Shown in pieces: positions 8,496 through 17,545 of a stretch of DNA of 64,000 bases (the first letter of the stretch is position 1; each line of letters starts with the position of its first letter). This DNA is from Peribacillus frigoritolerans (GTDB taxonomy: Bacteria; Bacillota; Bacilli; Bacillales; Bacillaceae). Where the stretch lies: NCBI RefSeq assembly GCF_004358755.1, contig NZ_SMZY01000007.1, positions 1 through 64,000 on the forward strand, written 5' to 3'. The position numbers and the translations under genes were made by a program. Under the pieces are notes generated by a model. It was given only the letters and a program-made list of their open reading frames with translations. It was not told the DNA's origin and searched no databases.

Positions 8496-8526
8496 AGGGT
8501 CTGCCAATAAGGCAGGCCCTTTTTTG
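8496..8526 (+). terminator. terminator after glmM
   Basis: GGGTCTGCC and GGCAGGCCC pair around AATAA, followed by TTTTTT. Confidence 0.9.
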
Positions 8527-8745
8527 ACTGAAATTCACAGACATAAACGTGAAGGGACCAGTCGAATACTATAAACATACCTCATTGTTTCTTGTCTTTT
8601 TTTATCTGAATCGCAGCGAGGCAGCAGCTTGGCTGCACAATGTTTAGAAGCTGATAAAATAGGGTAACTCAGTCAAGAACAATCTTTTCAAAAAAAACAT
8701 ATACTGAAGAGTGCATCTTTCTGTCCACATTTGCAAAGTACTGAA

Positions 8746-8775
8746 TTGACGATTTGAAGGTTGGTATAGTATGAT
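8746..8775 (+). promoter_or_regulatory. candidate SigA promoter of glmS
   Basis: TTGACG (8746-8751), 18 bp, TATGAT (8770-8775). It lies about 60 bp before the ribozyme, so the transcript would include the whole ribozyme. Confidence 0.55.
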
Positions 8776-8836
8776 TACTTTTGTGTTTTTATTTTAGAAT
8801 GGAAAGGGGCATTGTGAGGTTGTATTTATTATGAAA

Positions 8837-9057
8837 AGCGCCTGAACTAAGCGGACCGAAAACAGCTTAGTTGACGAGGATGGAGGATTATCGAAAGTTC
8901 GGCGGATGCCTCCCGGTTGATGATTACAGCCGTAAGCTCTCTCCTTAAAACAAAGAGGCAACTTTTTGCACAAAGGGAAGAACGTAATCAAACTAAAAAA
9001 TATAGACATGTGTGAGGGGACAGAAAATAGTCCCCGTGGCTTGACCTGTCCCCCGCC
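8837..9057 (+). promoter_or_regulatory. glmS ribozyme-riboswitch
   Basis: The 5' UTR of glmS carries the glucosamine-6-phosphate-activated self-cleaving ribozyme. Diagnostic conserved stretches are AGCGCC at the cleavage site (cleavage expected between A8837 and G8838), TTGACGAGGATGGAGG, ATCGAAAGTTCGGCGGATGC, CTCCCGGTTGATGATTACAG and CCGTAAGC. The 3' part with GGGGACAG...CTGTCCCC (about 9014-9056) would be the P4/P4.1 region; its exact end is uncertain. Binding of GlcN6P cuts the mRNA and lowers GlmS production, which is feedback on the product of the downstream gene. Confidence 0.95.
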
Positions 9058-9079
9058 TATTTGGGAGGATACTTTAATT

Positions 9080-10882
9080 ATGTGCGGAATCGTTGGATAT
9101 ATTGGACAACAGGATACAAAAGAAATCTTATTGCGTGGACTTGAAAAGCTTGAATACCGCGGATATGACTCAGCGGGCATTGCCGTTATCAATGAAGACG
9201 GAGTGCACGTTTTCAAAGAAAAAGGACGCATTGCCATTCTTCGTGAAGAAGTGGATGCTAATGTAATGTCTACAGCAGGGATTGGACATACTCGCTGGGC
9301 GACTCATGGTGCACCAAGCAAACGCAATTCACATCCTCATCAAAGTGCATCAAGCCGATTCACACTTGTGCACAATGGTGTTATTGAAAACTATTCAAGC
9401 CTGAAACGCGAATATCTTCAGGATGTTGCGCTTGTCAGTGATACAGATACAGAAGTAGTTGTTCAGGTTATTGAACAATTCGTTAATAAAGGAGCGGACG
9501 TGGAAGAAGCGTTCAGCCAGACTCTTTCCATTTTAAAAGGTTCTTATGCAATCGCGCTTTTAGACAATCAAAATCCAGATACGATTTTTGTTGCTAAGAA
9601 TAAAAGCCCATTGCTTGTTGGTCTTGGAGAAGGCTTCAACGTTGTTGCATCTGATGCAATGGCCATGCTGCAGGTAACAGATCAATATGTAGAATTAATG
9701 GATAAAGAAATCGTCATTGTAAAACGTGAAGCTGTTACAATCAAAAACCTTCAAGGTGAAACAATTGACCGTGCTCCTTATACAGCTGAATTAGATGCCA
9801 GTGACATCGAAAAAGGAACATACCCTCACTACATGTTAAAAGAAGTGGATGAGCAGCCGCTTGTTATGCGCAAAATCATCCAAAAATATCAAAACGACCA
9901 AGGCAAGCTGACAATGGACCCGGCAATTGTGGATGCGATCAATGCTTCAGACCGCCTCTATATTGTAGCATGCGGAACAAGCTACCATGCAGGCCTTGTC
10001 GGCAAGCAGTTCATTGAAAGATGGGCTAAAAAACCAGTAGAAGTTCACGTTGCAAGTGAATTCTCATACAACATGCCGATTTTATCAGAAAAGCCGTTAT
10101 TCATCTTTATCTCACAAAGCGGTGAGACTGCTGACAGCCGTGCCGTTCTTGTTCAAATTAAAGAGCTTGGCTACCAGTCCTTAACCATCACTAACGTACC
10201 TGGTTCAACACTTTCACGTGAAGCGAACCACACGTTATTGCTGCATGCTGGACCTGAAATTGCTGTTGCTTCAACAAAAGCTTATACAGCACAATTAGGT
10301 GTTCTTGCTATTCTTGCAGCTGTAACAGCTGAAGCAAGAGGCGTTGAGTTAAGCTTTGACCTTGTAAAAGAGCTTGGCATCGTGGCAAATGCAATGGAAG
10401 TCCTTTGCGATCAAAAAGACGAAATGGAATACATTGCACGCGAGTACCTTTCAACAACACGCAACTGCTTCTTCATCGGCCGTTCGGTTGACTACTATGT
10501 AGGACTTGAAGGTGCGCTTAAACTGAAAGAAATCTCTTACATCCAGGCAGAAGGGTTTGCCGGAGGAGAGCTTAAGCATGGTACAATCGCGCTGATTGAA
10601 AACGGCACGCCTGTTATCGCGCTTGCAACACAAGAGCACGTAAACTTAAGCATCCGCGGAAACGTGAAAGAAGTAGCAGCACGCGGAGCTAACCCATGCA
10701 TCATCTCGCTTAAAGGTCTAGAAGAAGAAGATGACCGTTTCATTCTTCCTGCTATCCATGAGGAACTGACGCCGCTTGCTTCTGTCATTCCTTTGCAGCT
10801 GATTGCTTACTATGCAGCTCTTCACAGAGGCTGTGACGTGGATAAGCCGCGTAACCTTGCTAAGAGTGTTACGGTTGAATAA
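9080..10882 (+). CDS. glmS: glutamine--fructose-6-phosphate aminotransferase GlmS
   Basis: GlmS makes glucosamine-6-phosphate from fructose-6-phosphate and glutamine, the entry step to amino sugars. At 600 residues it equals B. subtilis GlmS. The start MCGIVGYIG exposes the catalytic Cys1 of the class II glutaminase domain (1-230). Two SIS sugar-isomerase domains follow (about 280-600, with SQSGETADS and [18 protein letters not shown]). The C-terminus [13 protein letters not shown] is the family signature. The ATG at 9080 is preceded by GGGAGGA. The reading frame is open further upstream into the ribozyme, but only this start yields the N-terminal cysteine. Confidence 0.98.
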   Translation: MCGIVGYIGQQDTKEILLRGLEKLEYRGYDSAGIAVINEDGVHVFKEKGRIAILREEVDANVMSTAGIGHTRWATHGAPSKRNSHPHQSASSRFTLVHNGVIENYSSLKREYLQDVALVSDTDTEVVVQVIEQFVNKGADVEEAFSQTLSILKGSYAIALLDNQNPDTIFVAKNKSPLLVGLGEGFNVVASDAMAMLQVTDQYVELMDKEIVIVKREAVTIKNLQGETIDRAPYTAELDASDIEKGTYPHYMLKEVDEQPLVMRKIIQKYQNDQGKLTMDPAIVDAINASDRLYIVACGTSYHAGLVGKQFIERWAKKPVEVHVASEFSYNMPILSEKPLFIFISQSGETADSRAVLVQIKELGYQSLTITNVPGSTLSREANHTLLLHAGPEIAVASTKAYTAQLGVLAILAAVTAEARGVELSFDLVKELGIVANAMEVLCDQKDEMEYIAREYLSTTRNCFFIGRSVDYYVGLEGALKLKEISYIQAEGFAGGELKHGTIALIENGTPVIALATQEHVNLSIRGNVKEVAARGANPCIISLKGLEEEDDRFILPAIHEELTPLASVIPLQLIAYYAALHRGCDVDKPRNLAKSVTVE

Positions 10883-10887
10883 ATAAG

Positions 10888-10924
10888 TAAAAACCCCTAT
10901 TCAGAAATGAATAGGGGTTTTTTG
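10888..10924 (+). terminator. terminator after glmS
   Basis: AAAAACCCCTATTC and GAATAGGGGTTTTTT form a 14-bp stem with a T tail. Confidence 0.93.
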
Positions 10925-11078
10925 CAACCTTCCTAAGAGTGGAGGAGCTGAGTATGAAGGAGGATCTCGCCTAGTGAAATGTCTATGACTAAGGGTGCAT
11001 GTAAAAATCAGGAAAATACAGTAGAATCAAAGTGTGGGTAATGCCATAAATCAATGATGAAAAGGAGGCCGTCACGCC

Positions 11079-11108
11079 ATGATTATCAAATGGATCAAAC
11101 AAAGATAA
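11079..11108 (+). CDS. possible 9-codon leader peptide before the hydrolase gene
   Basis: A mini-ORF encodes MIIKWIKQR, 10 bp after AGGAGG at 11063-11068. Inside it ATTATC and GATAAT can pair. Downstream, CTCCGTT (11128-11134) is exactly complementary to AACGGAG (11184-11190), the ribosome binding site of the alpha/beta hydrolase gene at 11201. This is the architecture of translational attenuators, in which a ribosome stalled on the leader frees the downstream site. The reading is inferred from sequence only. The rest of the gap (10925-11062) shows no feature I recognise. Confidence 0.4.
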   Translation: MIIKWIKQR

Positions 11109-11200
11109 TTCAAGGTGCAGGCCAAAACTCCGTTGATAGGTTATTGATCTGCGCCTCACAAAGCGCGATGTGAAAATAAAAATAACGGAGGATTTAAAAC

Positions 11201-12046
11201 ATGAACGAACAATTGTTGAAAATAAACCAGGTCGAAATTTATACAGAAAGCTTTGGAAACCCCGGTGACCCTGCGATACTTTTGATTATGGGGGCTATGT
11301 CCTCATTGGACTGGTGGGATGAGGAATTCTGTCAGCGTCTTGCTGAAGAGGGAAGATTCGTCATCCGATACGATCATCGTGATCTTGGAAGGTCAACCGT
11401 TTACGAACCAGGGACATCCCATTATACAATCACAGATCTGGCAGATGATGCCATTTGCATCCTTGATGCCTACTCGATCGAAAAGGCTCATATCACAGGC
11501 ATGTCTCTAGGTGGGATGATTGGCCAGATTATAGCTGTAAAGAACCCGGAACGTGTCCGAACGCTGACGATCATCGCATCAAGTGTATTCGGAACAGAAC
11601 AAGCGGAACTTCCGCAGATGGATCAGCGCATTTTGGATTATCATGCAAAAAGTGCTTCAATCGACTGGTCAAACCGGGAATCATCCATCTCTTATCTCGC
11701 AGAAGGATGGAAGGTACTCTCTGGTGTTAAGTCTTTTGAAAAAGAAAGAATGTATCTTCTGGCGGAAAGAGAGTACAGCCGGGCGAAACAAATACAAAGC
11801 CGTTTCAATTATGTTCTGCTTGGCGGCGGTGAGGATTACTTGGATCGTATGGGAGAGATAAACGTACCGTCTGTTATCATTCATGGAACAAATGACCCGG
11901 CCCTCCCGCTTGAACATGGCCTGGCTCTTGCAAAAGCCATTCCACATGCAGAAATGGTGACGCTTGAAGGAACAGGGCATGAAATTCATACGGAAGACTG
12001 GGGCAAGATCATTGAGTCAGTCATAAAGGTCAGTTCCACCCAATAA
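11201..12046 (+). CDS. alpha/beta hydrolase
   Basis: This 281-residue soluble alpha/beta-hydrolase has the nucleophile elbow GMSLGG (Ser102). An acid residue is present in GTNDPALP (near 231) and a histidine in GTGHEIH (near 264), so the catalytic triad is complete. The motif RYDHRDLGRST (56-66) places it in the RdmC/EstX-like branch, which includes methylesterases and macrolide esterases. The substrate cannot be told from sequence. A strong ACGGAGG precedes the ATG. The upstream leader-peptide arrangement is what one would expect for a gene induced by a ribosome-targeting compound. No terminator of its own is clear; the convergent guaC follows. Confidence 0.82.
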   Translation: MNEQLLKINQVEIYTESFGNPGDPAILLIMGAMSSLDWWDEEFCQRLAEEGRFVIRYDHRDLGRSTVYEPGTSHYTITDLADDAICILDAYSIEKAHITGMSLGGMIGQIIAVKNPERVRTLTIIASSVFGTEQAELPQMDQRILDYHAKSASIDWSNRESSISYLAEGWKVLSGVKSFEKERMYLLAEREYSRAKQIQSRFNYVLLGGGEDYLDRMGEINVPSVIIHGTNDPALPLEHGLALAKAIPHAEMVTLEGTGHEIHTEDWGKIIESVIKVSSTQ

Positions 12047-12185
12047 AAGAATGAAGTAAAAGTAGCGGCCATAGAGGGCGCCGGCAGCTTTTTTGCACAC
12101 ATGAATTTTTATAAAGCTTTTCCACCTTGTCTTTGTAAAAGGGAATCGCATGAAAAACCTGTAACAGAGATACCCGGCTAACGGA

Positions 12186-12217
12186 AAAAGGAGCAAGGCC
12201 ACAAAGCCTTGCTCCTC
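12186..12217 (-). terminator. terminator after guaC
   Basis: On the minus strand AGGAGCAAGGC pairs with GCCTTGCTCCT, followed by TTTTT, just past the guaC stop. Confidence 0.8.
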
Positions 12218-12223
12218 TTCTTA

Positions 12224-13207
12224 TTAATAAACCTTATCCCCATTAAAAATCGAGTTCTTAACTACTACATAATCAACTGTACGAATAGCGTCAAGTTTGG
12301 TTCCGCCCGCATACGAGATGGATGACTGCAGATCCTGCTCCATTTCAGTCAGCGTATCTTTTAAAGCGCCTTTATGCTCCACATACATTTTCTTGCCTTC
12401 TACGTTTTTCTTTTCGCCTTTTTGGAACTCGGAAGCTGATCCGAAGTATTCTTTGTAAAGCTTTCCGTCCATTTCAATTGTTTCACCAGGAGATTCCTCA
12501 TGGCCCGCGAACAGGGAGCCGATCATCACCATTGATGCTCCGAATCGAACAGACTTCGCAATATCTCCATGAGTGCGGATGCCGCCGTCAGCAATAATTG
12601 GTTTCGTTGCTGCTTTTGCACACCAGCGAAGTGCAGCTAATTGCCAGCCGCCTGTACCAAAGCCGGTTTTAATTTTCGTGATGCAGACTTTACCAGGTCC
12701 AATGCCTACTTTTGTTGCATCTGCACCGGCATGCTCAAGCTCTCTTACCGCTTCTGGAGTGCCGACGTTTCCAGCGATGACAAAGCTCTCAGGAAGATGT
12801 TTCTTGATGTGCTTGATCATTTCAATGACCGCATTTGAGTGGCCGTGGGCAATGTCGATTGTAATATAGTCCGGCACTAGGTTTTCAGCAGCTAATTCCT
12901 CAATAAAGCCATACTCTTCTTCTTTTACACCAACACTGATTGAAGCGATTAAGCCGCGTGATTTCATGTCTTGAATAAATGAGCTTCTTTTTTCCGGCTG
13001 GAAGCGGTGCATGATATAGAAATAACCATTCTCCGCTAAGTTCACAGCAATTCTTTCATCTATAATCGTCTGCATATTGGCAGGTACAACTGGCAGCTTG
13101 AATGTATGGTTTCCTAAAGCAATCGTTGTGTCGCACTCTGTACGGCTGTTTACTACACATTTTGCAGGTATTAACTGAATATCTTCATAATCAAATACGT
13201 TTTCCAT
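12224..13207 (-). CDS. guaC: GMP reductase
   Basis: GuaC converts GMP to IMP with NADPH, returning guanine nucleotides to the common pool. The 327-residue protein fits the short GuaC2 type seen in Bacillus (YumD). The catalytic loop [20 protein letters not shown] (near 168-187) carries the reactive cysteine. The phosphate-binding segment [14 protein letters not shown] follows, then [13 protein letters not shown]. No CBS domains are present, which separates it from IMP dehydrogenase. It is transcribed alone, towards the hydrolase gene. A GACGAACAAT half-site lies upstream, but I could not build a proper PurR box pair. Confidence 0.95.
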   Translation of the reverse strand: MENVFDYEDIQLIPAKCVVNSRTECDTTIALGNHTFKLPVVPANMQTIIDERIAVNLAENGYFYIMHRFQPEKRSSFIQDMKSRGLIASISVGVKEEEYGFIEELAAENLVPDYITIDIAHGHSNAVIEMIKHIKKHLPESFVIAGNVGTPEAVRELEHAGADATKVGIGPGKVCITKIKTGFGTGGWQLAALRWCAKAATKPIIADGGIRTHGDIAKSVRFGASMVMIGSLFAGHEESPGETIEMDGKLYKEYFGSASEFQKGEKKNVEGKKMYVEHKGALKDTLTEMEQDLQSSISYAGGTKLDAIRTVDYVVVKNSIFNGDKVY

Positions 13208-13449
13208 CTAAAATACACCCCTAAATACGAATGTTATTGTTAAATACTAATTTAATTGTTCGTCCATTTGGTACTTTACATCATTTGTATATGAATGTCA
13301 AAGATTTTTGCAGAAAAAAACGAAGAATAGTGATCTATCTTTTTCTTTTTTAGAAAGCCTTTTCAAAAAACGAACTGATCTATATTGGAGAAAAAGTCAA
13401 ACGCTTTTTTTCGGTAAATACTACCGCTATTCTTCTAATCTAGTATTCG

Positions 13450-13457
13450 TATAAAAT
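13450..13457 (+). promoter_or_regulatory. -10-like box placed for a leaderless transcript
   Basis: TATAAAAT ends 6 bp before the ATG at 13464. Normal start-site spacing (6-8 bp after the -10) would place transcription initiation at or next to the A of ATG. No ribosome binding site lies between. There is no convincing -35 box, so another sigma factor is possible. Confidence 0.4.
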
Positions 13458-13463
13458 ATAACT

Positions 13464-14084
13464 ATGAAAACATTAAAATCTTTTTCCGTTATGTTGTTGG
13501 TTGTCGCTCTAGCCTTTGGATTCAGCAGTCAAACAAGTGCTGCAAGTACATATACCGTTAAAAGCGGTGACACGATGTGGAAAATTGCATCGAAATATCA
13601 GGTTGGCGTTTCTGAATTGATTAAAGCCAATCCAAATGTTAAGAATGCTAATATGATCTATCCTGGCCAATCTCTTAACATTCCTTCTGGAAGCGCTTAT
13701 CAAAGCATGGAAAGCGAAGTGGTCACGCTTGTAAATAAAGAGCGTGCTAAATACGGCTTAAAGCCGCTTACCGCTAACTGGGAAGTTGCCCGTGTTGCAA
13801 GATACAAGTCAGAAGATATGCGTGACAAAAACTACTTCAGTCACACATCGCCTACATACGGTTCTCCATTTGATATGATGAAGAGCTTCGGCATTCAGTA
13901 CAGCTATGCCGGAGAAAATATCGCAGCCGGCCAAACAACTGCACAAAGTGTTGTAACAGCCTGGATGAACAGTGAAGGACACCGCAAGAACATTCTGTCT
14001 TCTAATTTCAAAGAAATTGGCGTAGGTTACGCTAAAGGCGGATCTTACGGCCATTACTGGACGCAAATGTTTATCAGCAAATAA
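13464..14084 (+). CDS. secreted LysM-CAP domain protein
   Basis: The 206-residue protein begins with a Sec signal peptide (MKTLKSFSVMLLVVALAFGF, cleavage likely after residue 27 in TSAAS). A LysM peptidoglycan-binding domain follows (about 29-73, TYTVKSGDTMWKIASKYQV). The rest is a CAP/SCP domain (about 83-204; HTSPTYGSPFDMM, AGENIAAGQ, WMNSEGHRKNIL, YWTQMF). It resembles the YkwD group of exported proteins found in spore formers; the molecular function is not established. No Shine-Dalgarno precedes the ATG and the next upstream in-frame codon is a stop at 13452, so the start is fixed unless a later codon is used. Confidence 0.9.
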   Translation: MKTLKSFSVMLLVVALAFGFSSQTSAASTYTVKSGDTMWKIASKYQVGVSELIKANPNVKNANMIYPGQSLNIPSGSAYQSMESEVVTLVNKERAKYGLKPLTANWEVARVARYKSEDMRDKNYFSHTSPTYGSPFDMMKSFGIQYSYAGENIAAGQTTAQSVVTAWMNSEGHRKNILSSNFKEIGVGYAKGGSYGHYWTQMFISK

Positions 14085-14099
14085 TAAGAAGGAGGATCA

Positions 14100-14128
14100 G
14101 GGACAATCCGGACTGGGTTGTCCTTTTT
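14100..14128 (+). terminator. terminator after the LysM-CAP gene
   Basis: GGACAA...TTGTCC with an inner TCC/GGG pairing and a TTTTT tail. Confidence 0.75.
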
Positions 14129-14198
14129 GCTGTCTTTGAAAAGAGATCTGAATATAATTTTGGACTGTTATGGTGTATCAAAGTTGAGCGTCGAAATG

Positions 14199-14690
14199 GA
14201 GTTAGCAGCATCAAGAAGGCAGACACGCTGCAGGGAAGTGCGGCAAAATAGAGTTAGCAGCATCAAGAAAGCAGACAGGCTGCAGGGAAGTGCTGCAAAA
14301 TAGAGTTAGCAGCATCAAGAAGGCAGACACGCTGCAGGGAAGTGCGGCAAAATAGAGTTAGCAGCATCAAGAAAGCAGACAGGCTGCAGGGAAGTGCGGC
14401 AAAAGAGAGTTAGCAGCACCAAGAAGGCAGACACGCTGCAGGGAAGTGCGGCAAAATAGAGTTAGCAGCACCAAGAAGGCAGACACGCTGCAGGGAAGTG
14501 CGGCAAAAGAGAGTTAGCAGCACCAAGAAGGCAGACACGCTGCAGGGAAGTGCGGCAAAAGAGAGTTAGCAGCACCAAGAAGGCAGACACGCTGCAGGGA
14601 AGTGCGGCAAAATAGAGTTAGCAGCACCAAGAAGGCAGACACGCTGCAGGGAAGTGCGACTAAATAGAGTTTGCAGCATCATAAAGCTCC
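14199..14690. repeat. 52-bp tandem repeat array 2 (9 copies plus a partial)
   Basis: Units starting with GAGTTAGCAGCA begin at 14199, 14251, 14303, 14355, 14407, 14459, 14511, 14563 and 14615, exactly 52 bp apart. A decaying tenth copy begins at 14667. Two unit variants alternate in the left half (AAGAAGGCAGACACGC against AAGAAAGCAGACAGGC). Each unit has an inverted pair GCAGCAC / GTGCGGC. The sequence resembles the reverse complement of array 3 at 53577-54270. It fills most of the gap between the LysM-CAP gene and the AI-2E gene. The frame shifts between copies, so it is non-coding. Confidence 0.96.
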
Positions 14691-14874
14691 TCCCGCAGTA
14701 GAAATATTGAGTAAACGATCAGATTTGAAGAATCAAATGAGCCCCAGTAAGTCCTCAAAATCAGATAAAGATTAATTTTATTGAGTCAGCCGCTAGTCCT
14801 ATTTTCATTTTTTAAAAAAAGCCTCTATAATAAGCTTAGATAGTGTTTCGGATAGAGAGAAAAGGAGGACACTC

Positions 14875-16023
14875 ATGAAACCGGTAAATCCCAGAGTAGG
14901 TACGTTTAAAAGGTTTATCCTTAATAATAGATTTGTTCTGTTTCTTCTGATTTTGCTTTTGATCGGATTGAACATTCTTGTCTTTATGAAAGTATCTTTT
15001 ATTTTCACGCCGATTGAGGTATTAATTAAAACGATTCTGCTGCCGATTATTCTTGCGGCCATCGTATATTATCTATTAAATCCGGTTGTCGATTTTTTTG
15101 AAAGAAGAGGTATTAGAAGAATCTATACGATCCTGGTCCTTTTTCTTGTGATTATTGGATTGCTTACCATTCTGATTGTGTCAGTTATCCCGTTTCTTAA
15201 GGAACAGGTAATGAGTTTGATAAAAAGTTTTCCGCAATATACAAGCGATGTTGAGCAGCTGGTGAAAGATGTTGTCGGAAGTGATTTTGTAAATCAGGCG
15301 CAGAGGACACTGAACGTCAACGTTGCTGATCTATCCAAGCAAATCTCTGATCAGGCTTCAACCATTATAGATAATATGTTTGCTGGCATCGGGAATATCG
15401 TTGGAATCGTAAAGGATTTTATTCTTGCTCTTGTCACGCTGCCATTTATTTTGTTTTATCTTTTAAAAGACGGCAAAAAGCTGGGACCGTATGTTCTTAA
15501 GTTCATGCCTGTTACATTCCGGGGCTCAACATATAAGGTCATGCATGAAATGAATAATCAAATCAGTTCTTATATTAGAGGACAGATTATTGTGAGTTTT
15601 TGCATTGGAGCGCTGATGTACATAGGGTTTCTGATTATTGGGATGGAGTATGCCTCGCTTCTTGCTTTAGTAGCAGCTTTTACAAGCGTTGTTCCATACT
15701 TAGGACCGGCAATTGCAATCACACCTGCATTCATCATTGCGCTTGTTACATCACCGTTTATGGTGCTGAAATTAATTATTGTGTGGACAATTGTGCAATT
15801 AGTAGAAGGTAAGTTTATTTCCCCTCAAATCATGGGACGGAATCTGCATATTCACCCGATTACCATCATTTTCGTGATTCTGACTGCAGGAAATTTATTC
15901 GGAGTAGTCGGCATTATTCTTGCCGTGCCGGGTTATGCGGTATTAAAAGTGATTGTGACTCATCTGTTCGAATGGATGAAGATCCGCAGCAATATGTATG
16001 AACAAAGAGATCAAAAAAGCTGA
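14875..16023 (+). CDS. AI-2E family (YueF/YtvI-type) membrane transporter
   Basis: This 382-residue integral membrane protein of the AI-2E exporter family has about eight predicted hydrophobic segments. Two are N-terminal (30-80) and one is near 100. A central soluble loop follows (about 130-190), then the conserved C-terminal block with [17 protein letters not shown] and [20 protein letters not shown]. Family members move small molecules or ions across the membrane; the substrate of this one is unknown. AAAGGAGG precedes the ATG. It is a single gene with a terminator after it. A second, more diverged member lies at 44696-45730. Confidence 0.88.
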   Translation: MKPVNPRVGTFKRFILNNRFVLFLLILLLIGLNILVFMKVSFIFTPIEVLIKTILLPIILAAIVYYLLNPVVDFFERRGIRRIYTILVLFLVIIGLLTILIVSVIPFLKEQVMSLIKSFPQYTSDVEQLVKDVVGSDFVNQAQRTLNVNVADLSKQISDQASTIIDNMFAGIGNIVGIVKDFILALVTLPFILFYLLKDGKKLGPYVLKFMPVTFRGSTYKVMHEMNNQISSYIRGQIIVSFCIGALMYIGFLIIGMEYASLLALVAAFTSVVPYLGPAIAITPAFIIALVTSPFMVLKLIIVWTIVQLVEGKFISPQIMGRNLHIHPITIIFVILTAGNLFGVVGIILAVPGYAVLKVIVTHLFEWMKIRSNMYEQRDQKS

Positions 16024-16025
16024 TG

Positions 16026-16063
16026 GTCGGGCATTTCTTCTTGAAGAAGGAGTGCTTTTTTTT
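16026..16063 (+). terminator. terminator after the AI-2E gene
   Basis: GCATTTCTTCT...AGAAGGAGTGC hairpin followed by eight T residues. Confidence 0.75.
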
Positions 16064-16155
16064 AGTTCATAAACCCATTCAGACGCATATTAAGATGAAA
16101 ACAGGGTAAATAAAATAGAGAAAGAAAAATTTACATATGAAAGGGAGTATGGACC

Positions 16156-16581
16156 ATGTCAGAAGCATTGTTTACTACATCTGTTACTGCAGTAGGCGGA
16201 AGAGAAGGGAAAGTACACTCATCAAATGACGTCATCAACATGGATATTGCTATGCCGGGTTCGCCGCGAGCGGAAAAAATGCCTCAAGCTACAAATCCGG
16301 AGCAGCTGTTCGCAGCTGGTTACGCCGCATGTTTTGATGGGGCGCTGCAGCTTATGGCCAGAAATGAAAAAGTGAAATTTGAATCTGAGGTAACGGCTAA
16401 TGTAAGCTTTCTAAAAGATGAGTCTGACGGCGGCTTCAAATTAGCCGTAAAACTAGACGTAAAAGGGACAGGCATTGAAAAAGGTCAATTAGAAGACCTT
16501 GTTCACAAGGCTCACGAGTTCTGCCCTTATTCTAAAGCAACAAGAGGGAATATTGATGTGACGCTTGAGGCGATTGTTTAA
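16156..16581 (+). CDS. ohr: organic hydroperoxide resistance protein (Ohr)
   Basis: Ohr is a thiol peroxidase of the OsmC/Ohr fold that reduces organic hydroperoxides in the cytoplasm. The 141-residue length is standard. The reactive cysteines are Cys59 in AACFDGAL and Cys123 in FCPYSKATRGN, the exact Ohr-specific context. AAAGGGAG precedes the ATG. No OhrR gene lies nearby. A GGGTAA element at 16104-16109 resembles a SigB -10 box, but I found no matching -35, so regulation stays open. The gene is transcribed alone, with a bidirectional terminator after it. Confidence 0.94.
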   Translation: MSEALFTTSVTAVGGREGKVHSSNDVINMDIAMPGSPRAEKMPQATNPEQLFAAGYAACFDGALQLMARNEKVKFESEVTANVSFLKDESDGGFKLAVKLDVKGTGIEKGQLEDLVHKAHEFCPYSKATRGNIDVTLEAIV

Positions 16582-16588
16582 ATAAGAG

Positions 16589-16626
16589 GTAAAAAGGTGT
16601 TTACCACAGGGTAAACACCTTTTGCT
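16589..16626. terminator. bidirectional terminator between ohr and the HAAS pseudogene
   Basis: AAAAGGTGTTTACC and GGTAAACACCTTTT form a near-perfect stem with A and T runs on both sides, usable on either strand. Confidence 0.85.
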
Positions 16627-16628
16627 AG

Positions 16629-17125
16629 TTAAAGAGCATTCTTTCGGCTGTTTCTGAACCCTTTTGCCGCATCCACTATTGAATAGAGAATGACGATGGC
16701 AGCTGAAGCCCAGATCCATTTGGACCAAACCTCCTCATAATTATCAGGCTGTACTCCAATTAAACCCATCGACAGGCTGATAAAATCTTGATTGAAAAGC
16801 TCTGAATTCAGGAGCATGATGCAGTAAAAGCTGCAGAAAACGAGATTGCTGTGAGCATTGATCCAAGAGAGCCCTTTGTTCCATCTGCCTGAATAAAGCT
16901 TGTAGATTGCTATAAACATTTCTATTGCAAATATGACAGCAATGCCGGGGAGATACATTTTAAGAATATCTGCCTGAAATAGAGGGGCTGCAGTACCTTT
17001 TTTACATCTTCTTCGGAATAGTCCTCCGGCAGCATATCTTCAATATTTGAGCGCAGCTCAAGGGCAATATCTTCAGCGGGAAGCCTTCTTGTAACCTCAT
17101 TAATATATAGATGAATCAGATTCAC
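16629..17125 (-). pseudogene. HAAS-domain membrane protein, frameshifted
   Basis: The N-terminal frame (from GTG at 17125) reads MNLIHLYINEVTRRLPAEDI and a HAAS signalling domain, then runs out of register. The second frame supplies a membrane part (LPGIAVIFAIEMFIAIY and a second segment near WASAAIVILYSIVDAAKGF) down to 16629. The two frames join if one base is added in the A6 tract (T6 on the plus strand, 16998-17003), giving DVKKGTAAPLFQADILKMYLPGIA. About 20 residues normally seen after the HAAS helix also appear to be missing. Such proteins are usually encoded beside PadR regulators, as here. I infer a decayed gene; translational slippage in the A run is a weaker alternative. Confidence 0.72.
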
Positions 17126-17129
17126 TGAA

Positions 17130-17462
17130 TCATTCCTCCTCTAAAAGCTTTTTCATTTGAGTGGAAGTTCTTAGCCATTCCTCTTTTAGCTATTCGTACA
17201 CCTCTTTTCCAAAATCGCTCAGTTTGTAATACTTTCTTGGTTGAGTCTCTGTCAGTTTCTCCCATTCACTTATAAGGAGTTCTTGTTTTTCCAGTCTGCG
17301 GAGTAAGGGGTAGAGAGTGCTTTGATCGATGAAAATGTTATTTTTTTCAAGAAACTGGACGAGAGAATATCCGTAATGAGGTGATTGAAGCTTGCTGAGG
17401 ACTGCGATTGTAAGGGTTCCTCTTCTTAGTTCAGTGGTTAACGAGTTCAGTAATTCATTCAT
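17130..17462 (-). pseudogene. PadR-family regulator with in-frame amber stop
   Basis: A winged-helix PadR regulator begins MNELLNSLTTELRRGTLTIA, with HYGYSLVQFLEKN and STLYPLLRRLEKQELL. Translation stops at TAG (17190-17192) after 90 residues. Reading through the TAG continues as LKEEWLRTSTQMKKLLEEE and ends at 17130, which is the expected PadR C-terminus and gives a normal length near 110. The stop is therefore a nonsense mutation, or the protein is made shortened by about 20 residues. The HAAS gene follows after a GAGGAGGA ribosome binding site and is also broken. Confidence 0.82.
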
Positions 17463-17545
17463 ATGACACCTCCAATATAATAATAGTGTGCGACGTACAG
17501 TATTGTTAATAAAATAGTATCAAAATTTGGAAAATGGGCAATTCA

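Noticed and set aside
8642-8667. SigB-like GTTTAG-N14-GGGTAA before glmS
   Set aside because: Both boxes deviate from consensus and a better SigA promoter lies closer to the ribozyme.
8966-9079. N-terminal extension of GlmS
   Set aside because: The frame is open through the ribozyme, but GlmS needs Cys right after the initiator Met, and the ribosome binding site is at 9063-9067.
13208-13300. PurR box pair before guaC
   Set aside because: One CGAACAAT half-site is present, but the partner (ATTCG) is weak and 25 bp away, instead of the usual 16-17.
14118-14303. ORF of 61 codons running into array 2
   Set aside because: It is repeat-derived with no Shine-Dalgarno and overlaps the terminator of the LysM-CAP gene.
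16085-16109. SigB promoter before ohr
   Set aside because: GGGTAA is present, but no GTTT-type -35 occurs at 12-15 bp.
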